A stretch of DNA of 64,000 nucleotides from Tricholoma matsutake. Its lineage: Eukaryota > Basidiomycota > Agaricomycetes > Agaricales > Tricholomataceae. Made by a program: the position numbers and the translations under genes. The notes under the pieces were generated by a model that saw nothing but the letters and a program-made list of their open reading frames with translations, was not told the origin of the DNA and did not search any database. The stretch is taken from positions 2,728,001-2,792,000 of the forward strand of contig AP026548.1 in NCBI GenBank assembly GCA_026075535.2, written 5' to 3'. Below are positions 1 to 11,549 of this stretch, one piece after another (the stretch's first letter is position 1; every line of letters begins with the position of its first letter).

Positions 1-2
1 CT

Positions 3-152
3 GATAAAGATGCAGAGAAGGCTCGCGTGTTCAATGCCGCGAAGGATGCGTGGGGCCAAGGGGTGAGTCGTTTTTATTTCTGCGTGGCGATTGATTTGCT
101 GATTATGTTCCAGCTTCATCCCGCTATGAGGGACACAATGTTCTATATCTGA
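3..152 (+). CDS. 3' end of an unidentified gene (two exon pieces)
   Basis: Bases 3-62 read open as an alanine- and lysine-rich stretch (DKDAEKARVFNAAKDAWGQG). They meet a good donor (GTGAGT) at 63. A 51-base intron with a CTGAT branch-like motif ends in CAG at 113. Bases 114-152 then continue in phase 0 for twelve codons to TGA. Intron length and signals fit basidiomycete genes. The rest of the gene lies outside the window and I do not recognise the family, so this is a splice-based inference. It could also be chance, because so little coding sequence is visible. Confidence 0.3.
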   Translation, partial: DKDAEKARVFNAAKDAWGQGVSRFYFCVAIDLLIMFQLHPAMRDTMFYI

Positions 153-512
153 AGATATGACACTAGGTGAATGATCTATGCGTTTCAACTTGAGTGTATA
201 CAACCTATGTTAGAATGACGATTTTGTTCGGTTTGATACAACCATGGTGTGAGCTTAGTCTGACCTAATATATCAGATGATAAGTCGATCTGATTCAGTG
301 TGAGTTGTTGTATCTCGTCGAGTGTTCGGCATAATACCAGCAGTAATAGGCTATAGCGACTATGGACTCCGGGCCAAGTCGCGACGCGTGTACTCAGGTG
401 TACTCCGACATACACTGGCAGGTCGTTATTAGCTCGACAAATACATGCCATTAGCAGTAATCTCATTAGTTACAGCCTGATGAGCAGCGAGCACAATAGA
501 ACTGAGAGAGTA
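153..512. other. Intergenic stretch, nothing recognised
   Basis: No convincing exon, repeat or RNA gene was seen. Short open frames here lack family resemblance and splice context. Confidence 0.4.
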
Positions 513-1470
513 TCAAGAGTTTTTCTGAATGATCTCCGGGGGAATGAGCAATGAAGCCGGGGGTAGAGCATTAGCCACCCTAGCAAGCTTCTCCAGCGCT
601 TCTTTTGTACCAAGTCGCACACCTGGGTCGGCATGGGTCATCTCTTTCAGAACCCCATCAATCCCAGAGATGTTTGCCTACAAAACAGTCAGAAAGAAAG
701 GAGTAAGAAGATGAATTTGCATACACGGAAGTCCACAAAGCTGATGCCCAACTGCCAGACATCTCAGATGTCTTGAAAGGACTGGAAGGTTTGCCAGTTG
801 TCATCTCAGGTGCAGGAGGGCGGGAATACATCTCAGGTCGGGAAAACGAGCCACCCAATGCAGACACACTCCACAGGAGGGCAGTCGGATGGGAACTCTA
901 TAGCAACTTCAAAGCCAATCAGATATACTCGAGGGGTCAGGATTGTCATGCTACGCATAGACTCGGGACGCCATTGGATGAGAGAATTGTCATGAAATGC
1001 ATCCTAACCCTCAAATGAACATAAGCCGAGGATGGTGGAAAAGCCACTGGTAGGTACATACACGATGAGCAAATCATGGATGAACGCAAGACCTTTGCAA
1101 TGTGTTCATGAGCGATGTCTGGTCCATATGGCTTGTTCCAGAAGAAAGTGAGCAGATACAGTGCTGTGGAGATATCGAAAGGACGAACAACGTAGTTAGA
1201 TCGTGCACAGTTCCCGCAGGGTCTCTTGATACCTCTGACAGGACTCATAGGAGTGGCATATCCAAAACCACCAGTGGATCGGATGCAAACGCGGCGTTTG
1301 TCCACACGCCACTGGATCTATACGCTTTTATTGCATTGGCGTCGTCTTCCTCGACTGTCAACGGGCTTATCGAGATGATGAGGTCCGACAGTGACCGGTG
1401 GCAACAGGAAGTGGATCGAAGGGGTTTGAATGCAGGAGGCCGTTCGCTCAATCTGCGCATGTTGTCACGA
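513..1470 (-). pseudogene. Decayed protein-kinase-like gene
   Basis: Read on the minus strand, pieces of an Agaricomycete-type kinase-like protein appear in order. They are an RPFD segment (near 1180), a stretch reading PESMRSMTI then VYLIGFEVAIEFPSDCPP (about 960-855) where kinases carry the DFG loop, an APEM segment followed by a PFK stretch (about 810-770), and a C-lobe end. That end has MTHADPGVRLGTKEALEKL, like the usual DPxxRPTxxEAL pattern of subdomain XI. The last exon is 513-677, joined across a 49-base intron (678-726) to a preceding exon in phase 0. The DFG Asp is Gly here (LIGFE), there is an in-frame TGA near 837, and the frame changes between the DFG-like and APE-like parts. It is therefore dead as a kinase and probably as a gene. 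The N-terminal limit is uncertain; family assignment is from motif order only. Confidence 0.5.
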
Positions 1471-3189
1471 TTGCTCCTGATCTTTTCTCTTGAGATAGTT
1501 CCTTCTCTCCAGCTTCACCAATCCAGAGTATGAGCTACTTCCTCTACACCCAGAACATTTCCTGCCTTGTGGCTGTGTGCTCCCCATCCGACATGACCCC
1601 TGCTACCGCAACTTACAAGAATTATGTCGCATCAAGCGACCGACGCCTCCGCGAGTCGACCAACCCTGATAGTGCTCGCTGACCTTCCGTCATGGCTTTC
1701 AGAATCGCGACGAAACCGAGGATGTGAGCATTTTCCTCGTCACCATCAATGCCGAAATAAAATTTAGGTGTTTACATAAATGGTTCAACAGAAGCCTCCT
1801 ATGACTGCCTTCCGTATGGCACTTATACCCCGCGTCATAGAGCTCGCTGGTCTCCTCTACTGGGTGCCTGTGCCAACGAAGGGCTCGAAGGGGGACGCGA
1901 CACTAGCTGAGAGGACGCTCCTGAAACAAAAAAAGTGCAGAAAGTGCTGGAAGATATTCCGAACCGCAGTAGACTGAGAAGACATCTAGTGAGGAGAGCG
2001 GCCCACTCCAACTAAAGCTTAGAAATTGTCAAAACGCTCTAGGCGGCTTGACCGGCTGGCTTATGCGGATGTGACGCGGAAGGCTTATGGAGGTGTATTA
2101 ATGAGCGACCATCTCTCTTCCCTTCATCATTGTGATCTGTGAATCCTAAGCTTGTATTTTTTCCCAGACATTGATTACGATCCAGCCTTGTTCGAGAATG
2201 CATTCCCGATCGATGACAGTCGCGTATCTTTCTGTGACTTTCAATGAGCGGCTCAGTGTTGGATCTACCAAGCAGCACATTTATACTCTGACAAGGCAAC
2301 CATGGAGACCTGGAACCAAGGTGTTACTTCTGAGCCCGATTTTTAAGTTACCTTGACCAGTCTTGACCAATTGAGACTCAGATGGCCCGAGCTGTTCTTT
2401 GCTGTCATGATCGCGCGCCGCGCGGCGGACACACAAAATCATGACCACTGGCACGTGATGCAGTCCTTGTTTACTGACCTTTTTGTCATTTTTTCTAACT
2501 CAAAAGACTGGGAATACAACAATCTTCTGCAGTACGTTATATATTCATTACACTGTCCGTTTCCATTGTACTATGTACTATAATATATACATAATTTGGG
2601 TAATTTTTGGGTATCTGTACCCAGAGGGCAAGTGCAATAAGGTTGGGTCATAAAAATGTGCAATAAGGTTGGGCCATAAAAATGACAATCTTCAACAGGG
2701 TGTCCGTGCAATGGATGGAAAGTGTGTGATAATAACTCGCCACCAAATAGATCGTCGCCACAGTCGATGAGGCTGGAGTTAACGGCGCGAGAGTTTCGCT
2801 CCACATCGCTCACACACTTTTTCTGAATCGGCCCTATCGGAAACACCGTCAGTGTTAACTCACCTGTGAAAAAAAAAAGCTCACATGAGACCCACCAACC
2901 CAATGGGGAACAAGGCCTGTGGAAACAGTTGGATGGATTGAAGTAATGAACAAGTTGGAAACCTCACGATTGCAGAAACGACCCCCAAAGCGCCGAAAGT
3001 TCTCTTGGGTTGATGATTTCCTGTCGCGCAACCGGAAGGTACTGTTGCGATATTTGTGGTCAAAAGATAACGATGCAGATGAAAAACGGACATACGTTCG
3101 GGGAGATATTGTAGGGTCATTTGGGGGTCAGTCCGGTGAGACTCCTCCTCTCGAGCAGCAGCTTTTACATCGTAGTAAGGAGTTACTAT
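1471..3189. other. Unresolved region with scattered short open segments
   Basis: No gene could be assembled. On the minus strand around 1640-1755 an open segment reads FGIDGDEENAHILGFVAIL, and on the plus strand at about 2177-2250 one follows a pyrimidine-rich acceptor (TTTTTTCCCAG) and reads IDYDPALFENAFPIDD. Both look protein-like, but neither could be linked to a start, a stop or a known family. They may be exons of decayed genes. Confidence 0.25.
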
Positions 3190-3333
3190 ACCTGCGGGAT
3201 ACGCAGGTGGTGCATCAGGTCCGGGGTTTGGTGCATCAGGGTATGTGTTGGCGAATTTCGATGTCTCGCTCATAGAGGTAGAGGCGTTTGCTGCATCAGG
3301 GTATGCATTGGCGTATTTCGATGTCTCGCTCAT
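3190..3333 (-). CDS. First exon of a small hypothetical protein with an internal duplication
   Basis: The minus strand opens at an ATG at 3333. It reads MSETSKYANAYPDAANASTS, then a second, slightly changed copy (MSETSKFANTYPDAPN), then a proline-rich tail ending PDAPPAYPA at a donor-like GCAG/GTATAG near 3190. The frame stays open further, but those residues look intronic. PPAY resembles a PPxY-type WW-binding motif. No family is recognised, downstream exons were not resolved, and the function is unknown. Confidence 0.3.
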
Positions 3334-3338
3334 GATAG
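3230..3338. repeat. Two-copy direct repeat of about 60 bp
   Basis: The motif GCATCAGGGTATG..TTGGCG..TTTCGATGTCTCGCTCAT occurs twice in tandem with a few substitutions. It underlies the duplicated MSETSK..YPDA peptide of the minus-strand exon. The spacing is a multiple of three, so the reading frame is kept. Confidence 0.6.
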
Positions 3339-3721
3339 AGGCGCTTGAGTCTACGGGAGGTGCAGGTTACGTGACCTGATTTGAGGGGAATATTTGTTGC
3401 AATTGTGCGGTATTCTATATGTAGCTGGGGATCGGCGATGGCTGTGTATGTGAGGCAGTTCGGAAATATCCGCGACTCCCTTAAGTTGCGATGCACCCTT
3501 CCGGAAAATAGATGTTCGCGAAAATGGTCGTAACTTGATGGAGCCAGCCAAGGGCCGTAAAGCAGTGATCACAATGAACACGTGTCACTTTTGGAAGGTG
3601 GTTGCAATATATTGCATTGTGCACAGCATCGTCGAACGGCTGGCGCCAACAAAGCCGTAGCATTTCCAAAGCATTTCAGGGATATCAATAAATCGCCAAG
3701 ATCGTTCTGGTCATGCTAAAG

Positions 3722-3749
3722 CCTCAAACTTCAAGCTTCAAGTTTGAGG
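3722..3749. other. Short perfect inverted repeat (10-bp arms, 8-bp loop)
   Basis: CCTCAAACTT and AAGTTTGAGG flank CAAGCTTC. A hairpin is possible. No gene end was found close by that would make it a terminator. Confidence 0.5.
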
Positions 3750-3775
3750 TTCTCTGTCAAATTTGATCAATAATT

Positions 3776-4159
3776 TCAGTATGAGTAGGGGAAGATAAGA
3801 AAGTTATTTATCACGTTGACACGCACGCCGAAACGTGCCTGGGTGCGGTGACACCACGTGACGTCAGCCTCCGCCCGAGTTCGGGCGCTGCCACTGCCAG
3901 TTATCTCTAAAAGGCAGTCGGAGTCCTCAATAGACGTTTTCTCATCTGTTTTTGATTCGCGCGGACCGACGATCTCCCGCCTCTGTTCCCTTCGCGTCGA
4001 CTCAAGCTGTATCTCGAGCCTCTCGATGTAAACTCCTGTTTGCTGAGAGGTGAGCTCCTGGATCTTTGTCCGTCTGGCGCTGCCTGTATCAGCCTCGTCG
4101 GAACCGTGTCGTTCGACGTCTGCACAGTTGCTGAACGTCTCACACCGCCTACCGCCCAA
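3776..4159 (-). CDS. Weak hypothetical open frame, polar and coiled-coil-like
   Basis: A 127-codon frame rich in Glu, Arg and Ser. It includes a stretch like IQELTSQQTGVYIERLEIQL that could form a coiled coil. Promoter, splice context and family resemblance are absent, and a second long frame overlaps it on the same strand. It is listed only because this composition is unusual for random sequence; it may be an exon remnant. Confidence 0.15.
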   Translation of the reverse strand: MGGRRCETFSNCADVERHGSDEADTGSARRTKIQELTSQQTGVYIERLEIQLESTRREQRREIVGPRESKTDEKTSIEDSDCLLEITGSGSARTRAEADVTWCHRTQARFGVRVNVINNFLIFPYSY

Positions 4160-7008
4160 TCTCGTTGATGGAGGACCCCCCTATCCTGTGAAAGAACACA
4201 TACCGTGGAAAACGTGCTTTGCATTCAGATTTCAGGTGCGCCTTTATTTATCCCAATTTCCTATGACTGGATTCTTCGCAACATTCTTTCTTCAATTCTT
4301 GGGTTTTCAAACTATCCCGTTGTAAACCTGTACCCTCTCGTTTTCAATATCCTTGTCTCCAATATCTCGAGTTTGGGCAGCAGCCGCAACTGCATTCGAG
4401 CCAGTAAAACGATGATTGGCTTTCTTCGCCATGACACGACCACCAAAGAAAGAGGCTTTCGATCAGCCCAGACACTGACACCCATGAAGTCCCAGTTGTA
4501 GAGACAGCAACGTCACTGACCATTGGACACGGCGAGCGGGAACACATGGAAATCGTTTGCTTGAGTTTAGCGTAATGTCCCACAGCACCCATTGTTAATG
4601 AAAGCCATCTTTCCATAGCCACAGATTCCATTCAACATTTGCGTTTTCATGATCCCTAGTCCTAGTGTCAGAATCACCGTCAGAATGATTGTTGCGGTGA
4701 TCTCGGGAGGTTGGAATATGACACTTACTGTTAGAATCATCACTTCAAATGTCATCAACTAGCAAAACTGACTGTCGCGGCTTGGTACTCCAGCATCAGG
4801 TACTCAGGTACGTCGATATTCATCTATGTATCATGATTTATTCCCGATCTGCGCACGTCCTTGAATAATGATTGTTCGCGCTTTCACTGTTCAAACTTTC
4901 AGAAACGATAGTCATCACTTGAGAGCTCGGATATCAGAGATCTGTCGGCATTACTTTGACCAAATTGGGGACGGATGTTTGTCAACTCTCGACGATTGTC
5001 CTATGCACGCGTCCAAACGGTGGTGTTTATAGAAAAGGCACAGCATTCAGTGAAACCACTCGGAAGCAGACAACTCGAACTTATGAGAATGATAAAGTTC
5101 TTCAAATCCGCACTCTACGGTACTCACACGCTCTTCATAGGTTAAATACTTCTGCAATCGTCGAGCACTCGAACGTTAAAGTGACATAAAGTGAGGACCC
5201 CAACATTGGAGAGCACACGCGCACCGGAGTGATATGGGAGCACCCTGTCAGCATATATGTATAATTTCCAACCCGAGTCGATCTCCCGGTAGGCTGATAA
5301 TTAACCACTGAGCGGATTTTTCCATTGGCCACCCTACCCATTGATCTGCATGCGGGGCGGCGAGTAGGACTTCGCAACGTCCCAATTGAAATCTCGAACG
5401 GTTCCCGAGTGTGGATCCGCGGTAAACATTCACTGCAGGCCATTGGTGTGAGATGTGTACGTAATGCGTTAGACCCGCGTACTATCTATATGCCATAGGA
5501 ACTCTGAAACCTCGGCAAAATGATTGGTGCGGACAAAAAACAGAATATTCCTCAGGCATATGTTTCCCAGTGACCCCGCGGGACGCTGAAAGCGCCAGTC
5601 CATATCACTGGTAGGTATGCAGTACATGTTATCAACGCACCCAACGCTTGGCAGGCTGCAGATGATCCAGGCATTTCGGGGTCCTGCTGTTGACTCGGAC
5701 ACGTGGCCGCGCTCGGCGAGTCTGATTCAACGACTCTGGTTCGGATTCGGGTTGGCATTAGGGTGGACTCGATGAGTGGTCGAACCAGGGGTGCATTGGG
5801 TCGGATATGTTCTAGTTCATGCCCTAACGATAAGTGTTTAGCGTTAGTTGTCAATGGTGCGCGGGTAGAGAGGGATTTGAAGAGGGAATGAGAAATGAAA
5901 GACACATTGACAGTAGCAGTAGCAGAAAGCGGGTACAGAGATTATTGACGCTACCCTGGTGTTCTTTTTGTTGTCCTGTGGCAATTAATGAACAACGCAA
6001 AGAAGATGCGGGGAAGTTGGTACACACGCATCCCCGTATTTCGAAGTAACCGTGGTTTGCGGAGAAGGAAGCTGCATCATTCAACATGGAAGCACAGATA
6101 ACCCCGTGACGACTTTCGGCGAATGTTTTTCATCCGGGTTAGCTGCCCTGATGTGGAGATCGCAATGCGGGGGAGTGAGTGCGCGCATAGAGCGGCGGAG
6201 GAAATACAACAATGTTTAATCTGTGAGTCGGAGTTCCCGGCAGAGGCAGGGTCCACGGGTCGTCTTACTAGGGTTTTCGCTGTTCATGGTTATCTTGATG
6301 TGGTTCGGAATGGTTGTACCGGAATCGAGGGAACATTTGTCACCGTGATGGGTGGAGATCATTAGACCCTTGGTACCGCCGATAACCGTGTAAATTTTAC
6401 AGCAGTAGGTACTTTTATTGACTGATATGAGCTATGTCGTCAAAAAAATCCGCGGAGTGGACCAGAGTGTAGACGTGCGCGATGCACCAGTGGATATTTC
6501 ATTGTGCACAACAGGGGAGTGGAGAAAGGTTAGTTGTAGCGATTTTCCCCACGTACACCATGATATAGGCTTGATGCGTCGTGTATGTTTTACATGTACG
6601 CGTGACTAGCCAACGTACACACGTTGGTCAACGGTATCCTGGAGATCATCACAACTTGTGAAGGGCTTGCCAATGAGCTAGGCATGACGGTGAGAGACTT
6701 TGGGCGGTGCCGCATAGCACCGCAAGTAGACGCTGAAATTTGAAAGTTAGTTAGCAGATAACAGAGGGTCGCGCCTTTGTTATCTGATATAAACGCGTGC
6801 GCCTAAGCGGCAAATTGCGGTTAGTGGAAGCCGTCGGCAACCAACGGATGTAAGCTGCGTGTGGACGAACTGTATTGCAACAAACTTTGCAGAAACGAGG
6901 CAAAGCGAACGGACCGAATGCAAGATTGAGGAGAACCCTGGAATCGGCTGTCTGAAATTTGTAAACTTGTCGCAATTCGTTTATCTTCCCGCCTGATCTG
7001 AGTAAGTT
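4160..7008. other. Long region without a recognisable gene
   Basis: Many short open frames occur on both strands, none with a known motif or a consistent exon chain. The plus-strand frame at 6123-6365 (containing HRAAEEIQQCLICESEF) is the longest protein-like piece but is unassigned. No repeats of note were seen. Confidence 0.35.
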
Positions 7009-7015
7009 TATAAAT
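7009..7015 (+). promoter_or_regulatory. TATA-like box of the EOS1-type gene
   Basis: TATAAAT lies 38 bases before the ATG at 7053. That is closer to the start codon than usual, so the 5' UTR would be very short. Confidence 0.35.
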
Positions 7016-7052
7016 TGGACTCGAGTACATTTCCATTCGTTGCTTATCGGCC

Positions 7053-8479
7053 ATGAGTTTATCTCAGAACAAAGGCCGAACCAGAGCTTCTACAATCGCA
7101 GCTCCTCCTCCCAAGAGAAAACAAAAATCTTCTATACCTCCTCGAAGACGCTGTTCTACAAACGAATTTGGCTCATTTGTTCCTTCAAAGTTCCTTTTTA
7201 CTCCTGCTGACAATCCACCTCCTTACTCTCCTCGCTCACCTGGTCCTTTCACAATCCCAAAATCAAATTCTTCACCTTCTTCTCCCATCCTTCGTGCCAA
7301 CTCATCATACGATATTCCACCTTTCCTTCCAGGAACTCCCATGTCTACACGAATGCAATTGAACAGCGATAGCGAAGATGACCGCGACGACGACGATGAC
7401 CTGCCATACACCACATGGGGTGCCAACACCAATCCCAAACCATCGTCATCATACAGCAAGGCCCACGTTTCGAAATCAAAATCCACAACGAGCCTACGGA
7501 TGCGCATCTTTGGGAGCGTGTCCTCGTATGCTTCATCTCGGGGCCGCGATAGAGTTAAATCGATCTGCACTACGCCTGGCCAGCTGTGTGCGGGAGAAAC
7601 GGAGACAGAAATTGATGAACCTGTATGTGCTTAGGGTTTTATCTACCATCACATATCTCCGCTCTACTCCTTCTCATTACCATTCCCATCACACAATAAC
7701 TTACTAACGCCCCCCTTCCAGCCGCGACACCTCCCCACCTCTCGCATTATACCTTCCTCCGGACCCCTCGTTCCCCCGAACACCCTTGAACAGCGCCTCA
7801 CACCCCTTCTCTTTGAATTCTCCCGCCTCCTCTCCATCGTTCCTGCCGTCATCGGTGCTATATACAACCTCTACCACTTCTACCAGTCCCCAACCCACTT
7901 TGACGCGCCCGAGCGCGTCGACTTTGCCATCTCTGCTCTCTGGGTATGCTCCCTTCCTCCTCTTCCTATTTACCTATACTAACTCTTTCTCAGGCTATCT
8001 TAACAGGATACCAATGTCTCTCCCTCACCACCGGTCTTCTAACACGCTGGCGGCTGTACTACCCGCCCCTCCCGACCCTCATACGGCTACTCGCACTCCA
8101 AGGCATCTGCTGGCCCGCAACCAAGCTCACCCTCACTGTCCTCGAGCACGAGAAACGACCTGTGATCACGTGGGCTGTGATTGGGACCACGACGTGTGTG
8201 AGCAAGAGCTTGCAGATTTGGGTGACGAGTAATTTGTGGTGGGAGCCCAGGAGGGGGGATAGCGGAAGTGGGGCAGGGAATGTGGGTAGGGATCGGGGTG
8301 GGGAGAGGGATGGTGGTCATGCGGGAGAAGGATATTGGAAGAGGTGGGGCGGGGGGAAGTGGGGCGGCCGGAGGTGGGATTGGAAAGAGGTTGGCGTGAA
8401 ATGTATGTTGCCCGCGGGGATCGTCTATTTTGTGATGGCGTGGGCAGAGCAGTTAAGGAGGGAGTTTTCGGGGTGTTGA
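7053..8479 (+). CDS. eos1: EOS1-family N-glycosylation / oxidant-tolerance membrane protein (three exons)
   Basis: The model joins 7053-7622, 7722-7943 and 7994-8479, giving 425 residues. Both introns (99 and 50 bases, GTATGT..CAG and GTATGC..CAG) are in phase 0, and both acceptors follow pyrimidine tracts. Residues 1-190 are disordered: Ser/Pro/Lys-rich with an acidic run (DSEDDRDDDDD) near residue 107. Residues from about 215 hold the conserved domain: LLFEFSRLLSIVPAVIGAIY, then SALWAILTGYQCLSL, LLTRWRLYYPPLPTLIRLL, ICWPATKLTLTVLEHEKRP and WAVIGTTTCVSKSLQIWV, hydrophobic segments typical of Eos1. Yeast Eos1 is an ER membrane protein linked to N-glycosylation and oxidative-stress tolerance; that role is inferred by family. 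A Gly/Arg-rich loop separates the last hydrophobic segment (IVYFVMAWAEQL). It is the only intact single-copy host gene I can define here. Confidence 0.85.
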
Positions 8480-8898
8480 GTGATAATCTCGAGTGGCCGT
8501 TGTGCAAAAGCTGACTGGATTCGTTTTGTTTCGTGCTCGGTGATCGGTTCGTTCGTGGTTGCATGGTTATAGTTATAGTTATGATTATGGTTTGGGATCA
8601 TTCTCAGTTTCTTTTCTTTTTTCTTTCTTTGGCGTTGTCAGTGCCGTATCATTATCCATTCTTCTTCTATCGTCCCAATTTTCATAGGCATACAAGACAG
8701 GCATACAGACATTTTGTAGATTAAAGGCATCCTTGCTAGTAGATCAGGTGTTCAACAGCATTTGTTCGTATTTTCAAAAGCAGTAGGCTTTCAATAAGTC
8801 ATCCTTGAACTTTCCGGGATTTACTTATATCGATAGGAGGTCCGTCAAACAGATCATTCACAGAAATTAAATAAGTACACAGCACCGTGACTATCCAT
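8480..8898. other. 3' flank of the EOS1-type gene
   Basis: Contains T-rich and CTTT-rich sequence but no clear gene. The 3' UTR of the upstream gene probably ends here, before the repeat-rich DNA begins. Confidence 0.4.
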
Positions 8899-9556
8899 TG
8901 TTACAGCCCAGGGATATGACAATGACTATAAAATTCTGCAGAAACCTAGGACTTTCACTGCCCACCCATTGAATTTGTACAAAGGAGACTTTGAAGCCTC
9001 CTTTGGTCTGCCAAAGTGGTTTCTCTCATTAAAGTCTCCTCATTGGTAGGGGAGCATCTGTGAGTAACATTATCATCTTAGCTTGGCATATAACTGATAC
9101 TTTGCTTTGGACTTTTAGAAACACTATTCTCGATGGGAAGTTAGGAAGAAATTGATGGCCATATACACAATTGACTTGGATCCTGTTAGGGCGACACCCA
9201 CTTATCTGCTAGCTAAGACCATGTGGGTTCTCTCTACAAGAAGGGGGCAGGATGCACACACATGATGGGGGAATCAATGGTTTTGATGTGAGGAGCTGTT
9301 TATAGTTAGGCATTTTGCACCACAATGGTAGGTGGAATACCTAAGAGAACACAACTGGGGTCCTCTAGGCATATATTTAAGTTTATATACTATGTTACAT
9401 ATGTTGTACATTGTTACAACTGACATGCACATACATGCACATACATATCAACACATGTGAAATAAAATTCTCATGCCTCGCATGTGTAGTGTAATTCAGC
9501 GTAATTTGAGGTAATAAAATGAAATTTTGTTATGTAATGGGGCTGTTTCCTAATAT
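8899..9556 (-). repeat. Probable 3' LTR of the decayed chromovirus (limits uncertain)
   Basis: On the minus strand, the end of the chromovirus coding region runs into a G-rich tract (GAAGGGGGGG, about 9565), which would serve as the polypurine tract, and then into AT-rich sequence with a TATA-like box (GTATATAAAC, 9381-9390). This is the expected order for the start of a 3' LTR. The distal end was not defined; TGTTACAG at 8899 is a guess. Confidence 0.3.
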
Positions 9557-9783
9557 TACCCCCCCTTCTATGCCTGTACTTCCAGGCGAGAAAATATTGT
9601 ATTTGTCCCCTCTGAAATTTTGGTAAGGCCAGAATTTCATCCCTTCATACACCATCCATTCTTGCAATGTGGTGCGGAACATTTGGATTACATGTAAAAA
9701 ATTGGGTGATTGCATTATGCACTCACTTACAATTCTCCTCAGGTTCCCACAAGTCATTTTTGTCAGTATAGTCTTTCCACTTA

Positions 9784-11123
9784 CAACTAATTGCATATTT
9801 GTTGGCAGTAAACAAACAACATGATTAGTTACCAAAATGGTGGACTTAGCCAAATTTTCACAAATTTCATAAGTTCCCACTCTCGTACCTCAACCAATTG
9901 TTTCCATAATGACTTTCAGGCTTTGTGTTTGTTGGAGAATCTGTAGATACATGGCATAGCTACAATTATTACTGATTGAAATGTTTTTCTTTGATCTCTT
10001 CATTCTCAAAAAGCAGGTACTATATTGCCCAATTGGTCTGAAATCTCCCAGGGAGTCTGAAATTCAATTTCTACATTTTATCTGCTTGTGCAATCCCCCC
10101 GGAGTTTTACGGGATCTAATTGACCAGTAGTAACAGATGTATGTATGATTTCACTAAGGAATACAAGCTGTGGAAGCAGTCGAGAAATAGTAGCCGGAGT
10201 GATCAAACAGTGATACAAATGAAAATGTCTTGTTCACCATGGCAAAAACCACTCCCAAAGCCCGAAAAAATTTGACAGGACACCTACACTATACCAGACT
10301 ATGGTAGTATGCTCTCTGCAAATCTCCGGGGGTGTTGTGCCCATGTTCGAGAGCGATGAAGGGACACTGTCAATTTTGTCACACTTTGTCATGGTAAAAT
10401 TGAATGTCCACTGGCCAGCTCAACGGCAAGTGGCTCGAGATGCTTGAGGCACAAGAAATCACAAGCAAATGTAAAGCGCGTGCACTACATACTGTTTCTG
10501 GGTGGACCTTGAATTTCAATGAGTTTTGTCACGCTGTCTCTCCTCGCTCTTGAACATGGGCTCACCACCCAGGAGACTTGAAGAGAGTGTGTTACTGTAG
10601 TTTGGTCTAGTGTAGGTGTCCTGTAAATTTTTTTTGGGCTTTGGGAGTGATTTTTGCTATGGTGAACAAGACATTTTCATTTGTATCACTGTTTGATCAC
10701 TCCAGCTACTGTTTCTCGACTGCTTCCACAGCTTGTATTCCTTAGTGAAATCATACATACATCCGTTACTACTAGTCAATTAGATCCCGTAAAACTCCAG
10801 GGGGATTGTGCAAGCAGATAAAATGTAGAAATTGAATTTCAGACTCCCTGGGAGATTTCAGACCAATTGGGTGATATAGTATAAATTGATTTGCACTCTA
10901 GTTTGGGCCCATGAGCTCAAAGTAGACTTCAGAACATTTTTGCATCCACAAGGAATGTAGCTATGCTATTTATCTACAGATTCTCCAGCAAGGATGAAGT
11001 CTGAAAGTGATCATGGAAACAATTAGTTGTGGTACAAGAGCGCTTATGAAAATTTGCCTAAGTCCACCATTGTTGCAACTAATCATGTCATTTGTTTACT
11101 GCCAACAAATATGCAATCAGCTG
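9784..11123. mobile_element. Foldback element, 1.34 kb, almost one long inverted repeat
   Basis: The left arm (9784 to about 10430) and right arm (about 10480 to 11123) are inverted copies of each other, partly diverged, with only some 50 bases between them. The ends read CAACTAATTGC and GCAATCAGCTG, flanked on both sides by TA (9782-9783 and 11124-11125). The TA duplication suggests a Tc1/mariner-type insertion. It lies inside the chromodomain of copy D: the two chromodomain halves face each other across it, and removing it with one TA rejoins their frame. No transposase is encoded. Confidence 0.8.
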
Positions 11124-11549
11124 TAATTAGGAATTCCAATTTATTTCATTGAAGGCAAGAATCTAGAATTTCTTTGACTACATATTCTGGAGCACCTTCT
11201 ATAGTTATTGGAGCCTGTAGAGTAGTTTGTTGGCCAGGAATAGTAGGTGGGTGGTAGGGTGTAGGCAGGAGACATTTACTTCAGGATCAATTCTGAATGA
11301 TCGGGGTAGTTTTAGTACTACTGCATTAGGCAAAATTACTTTAGAGATACTGTATGGGCCAACTTGTTTCTCTGTGAGTTTTCTAGAAGATCATGGAATA
11401 TTGAGGTTCTTGGTACTTAGCCATACCAAGTCACCAACATTGTACTCTGGAGTGGGGGCTCGAGTATGATCCATGTGGTGCATCATATCATCACGTGCTT
11501 TTGCTAGTGCTGTTTCTGCTTCTGCTTCTGTCTATACCTTTTGCATCTT

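Noticed and set aside
8899..9060. Short AAAGGAGACTTT / AAAGTCTCCT hairpin as a terminator
   Set aside because: Complementary words are present near 8980-9045, but their spacing and surroundings give no link to any gene end.
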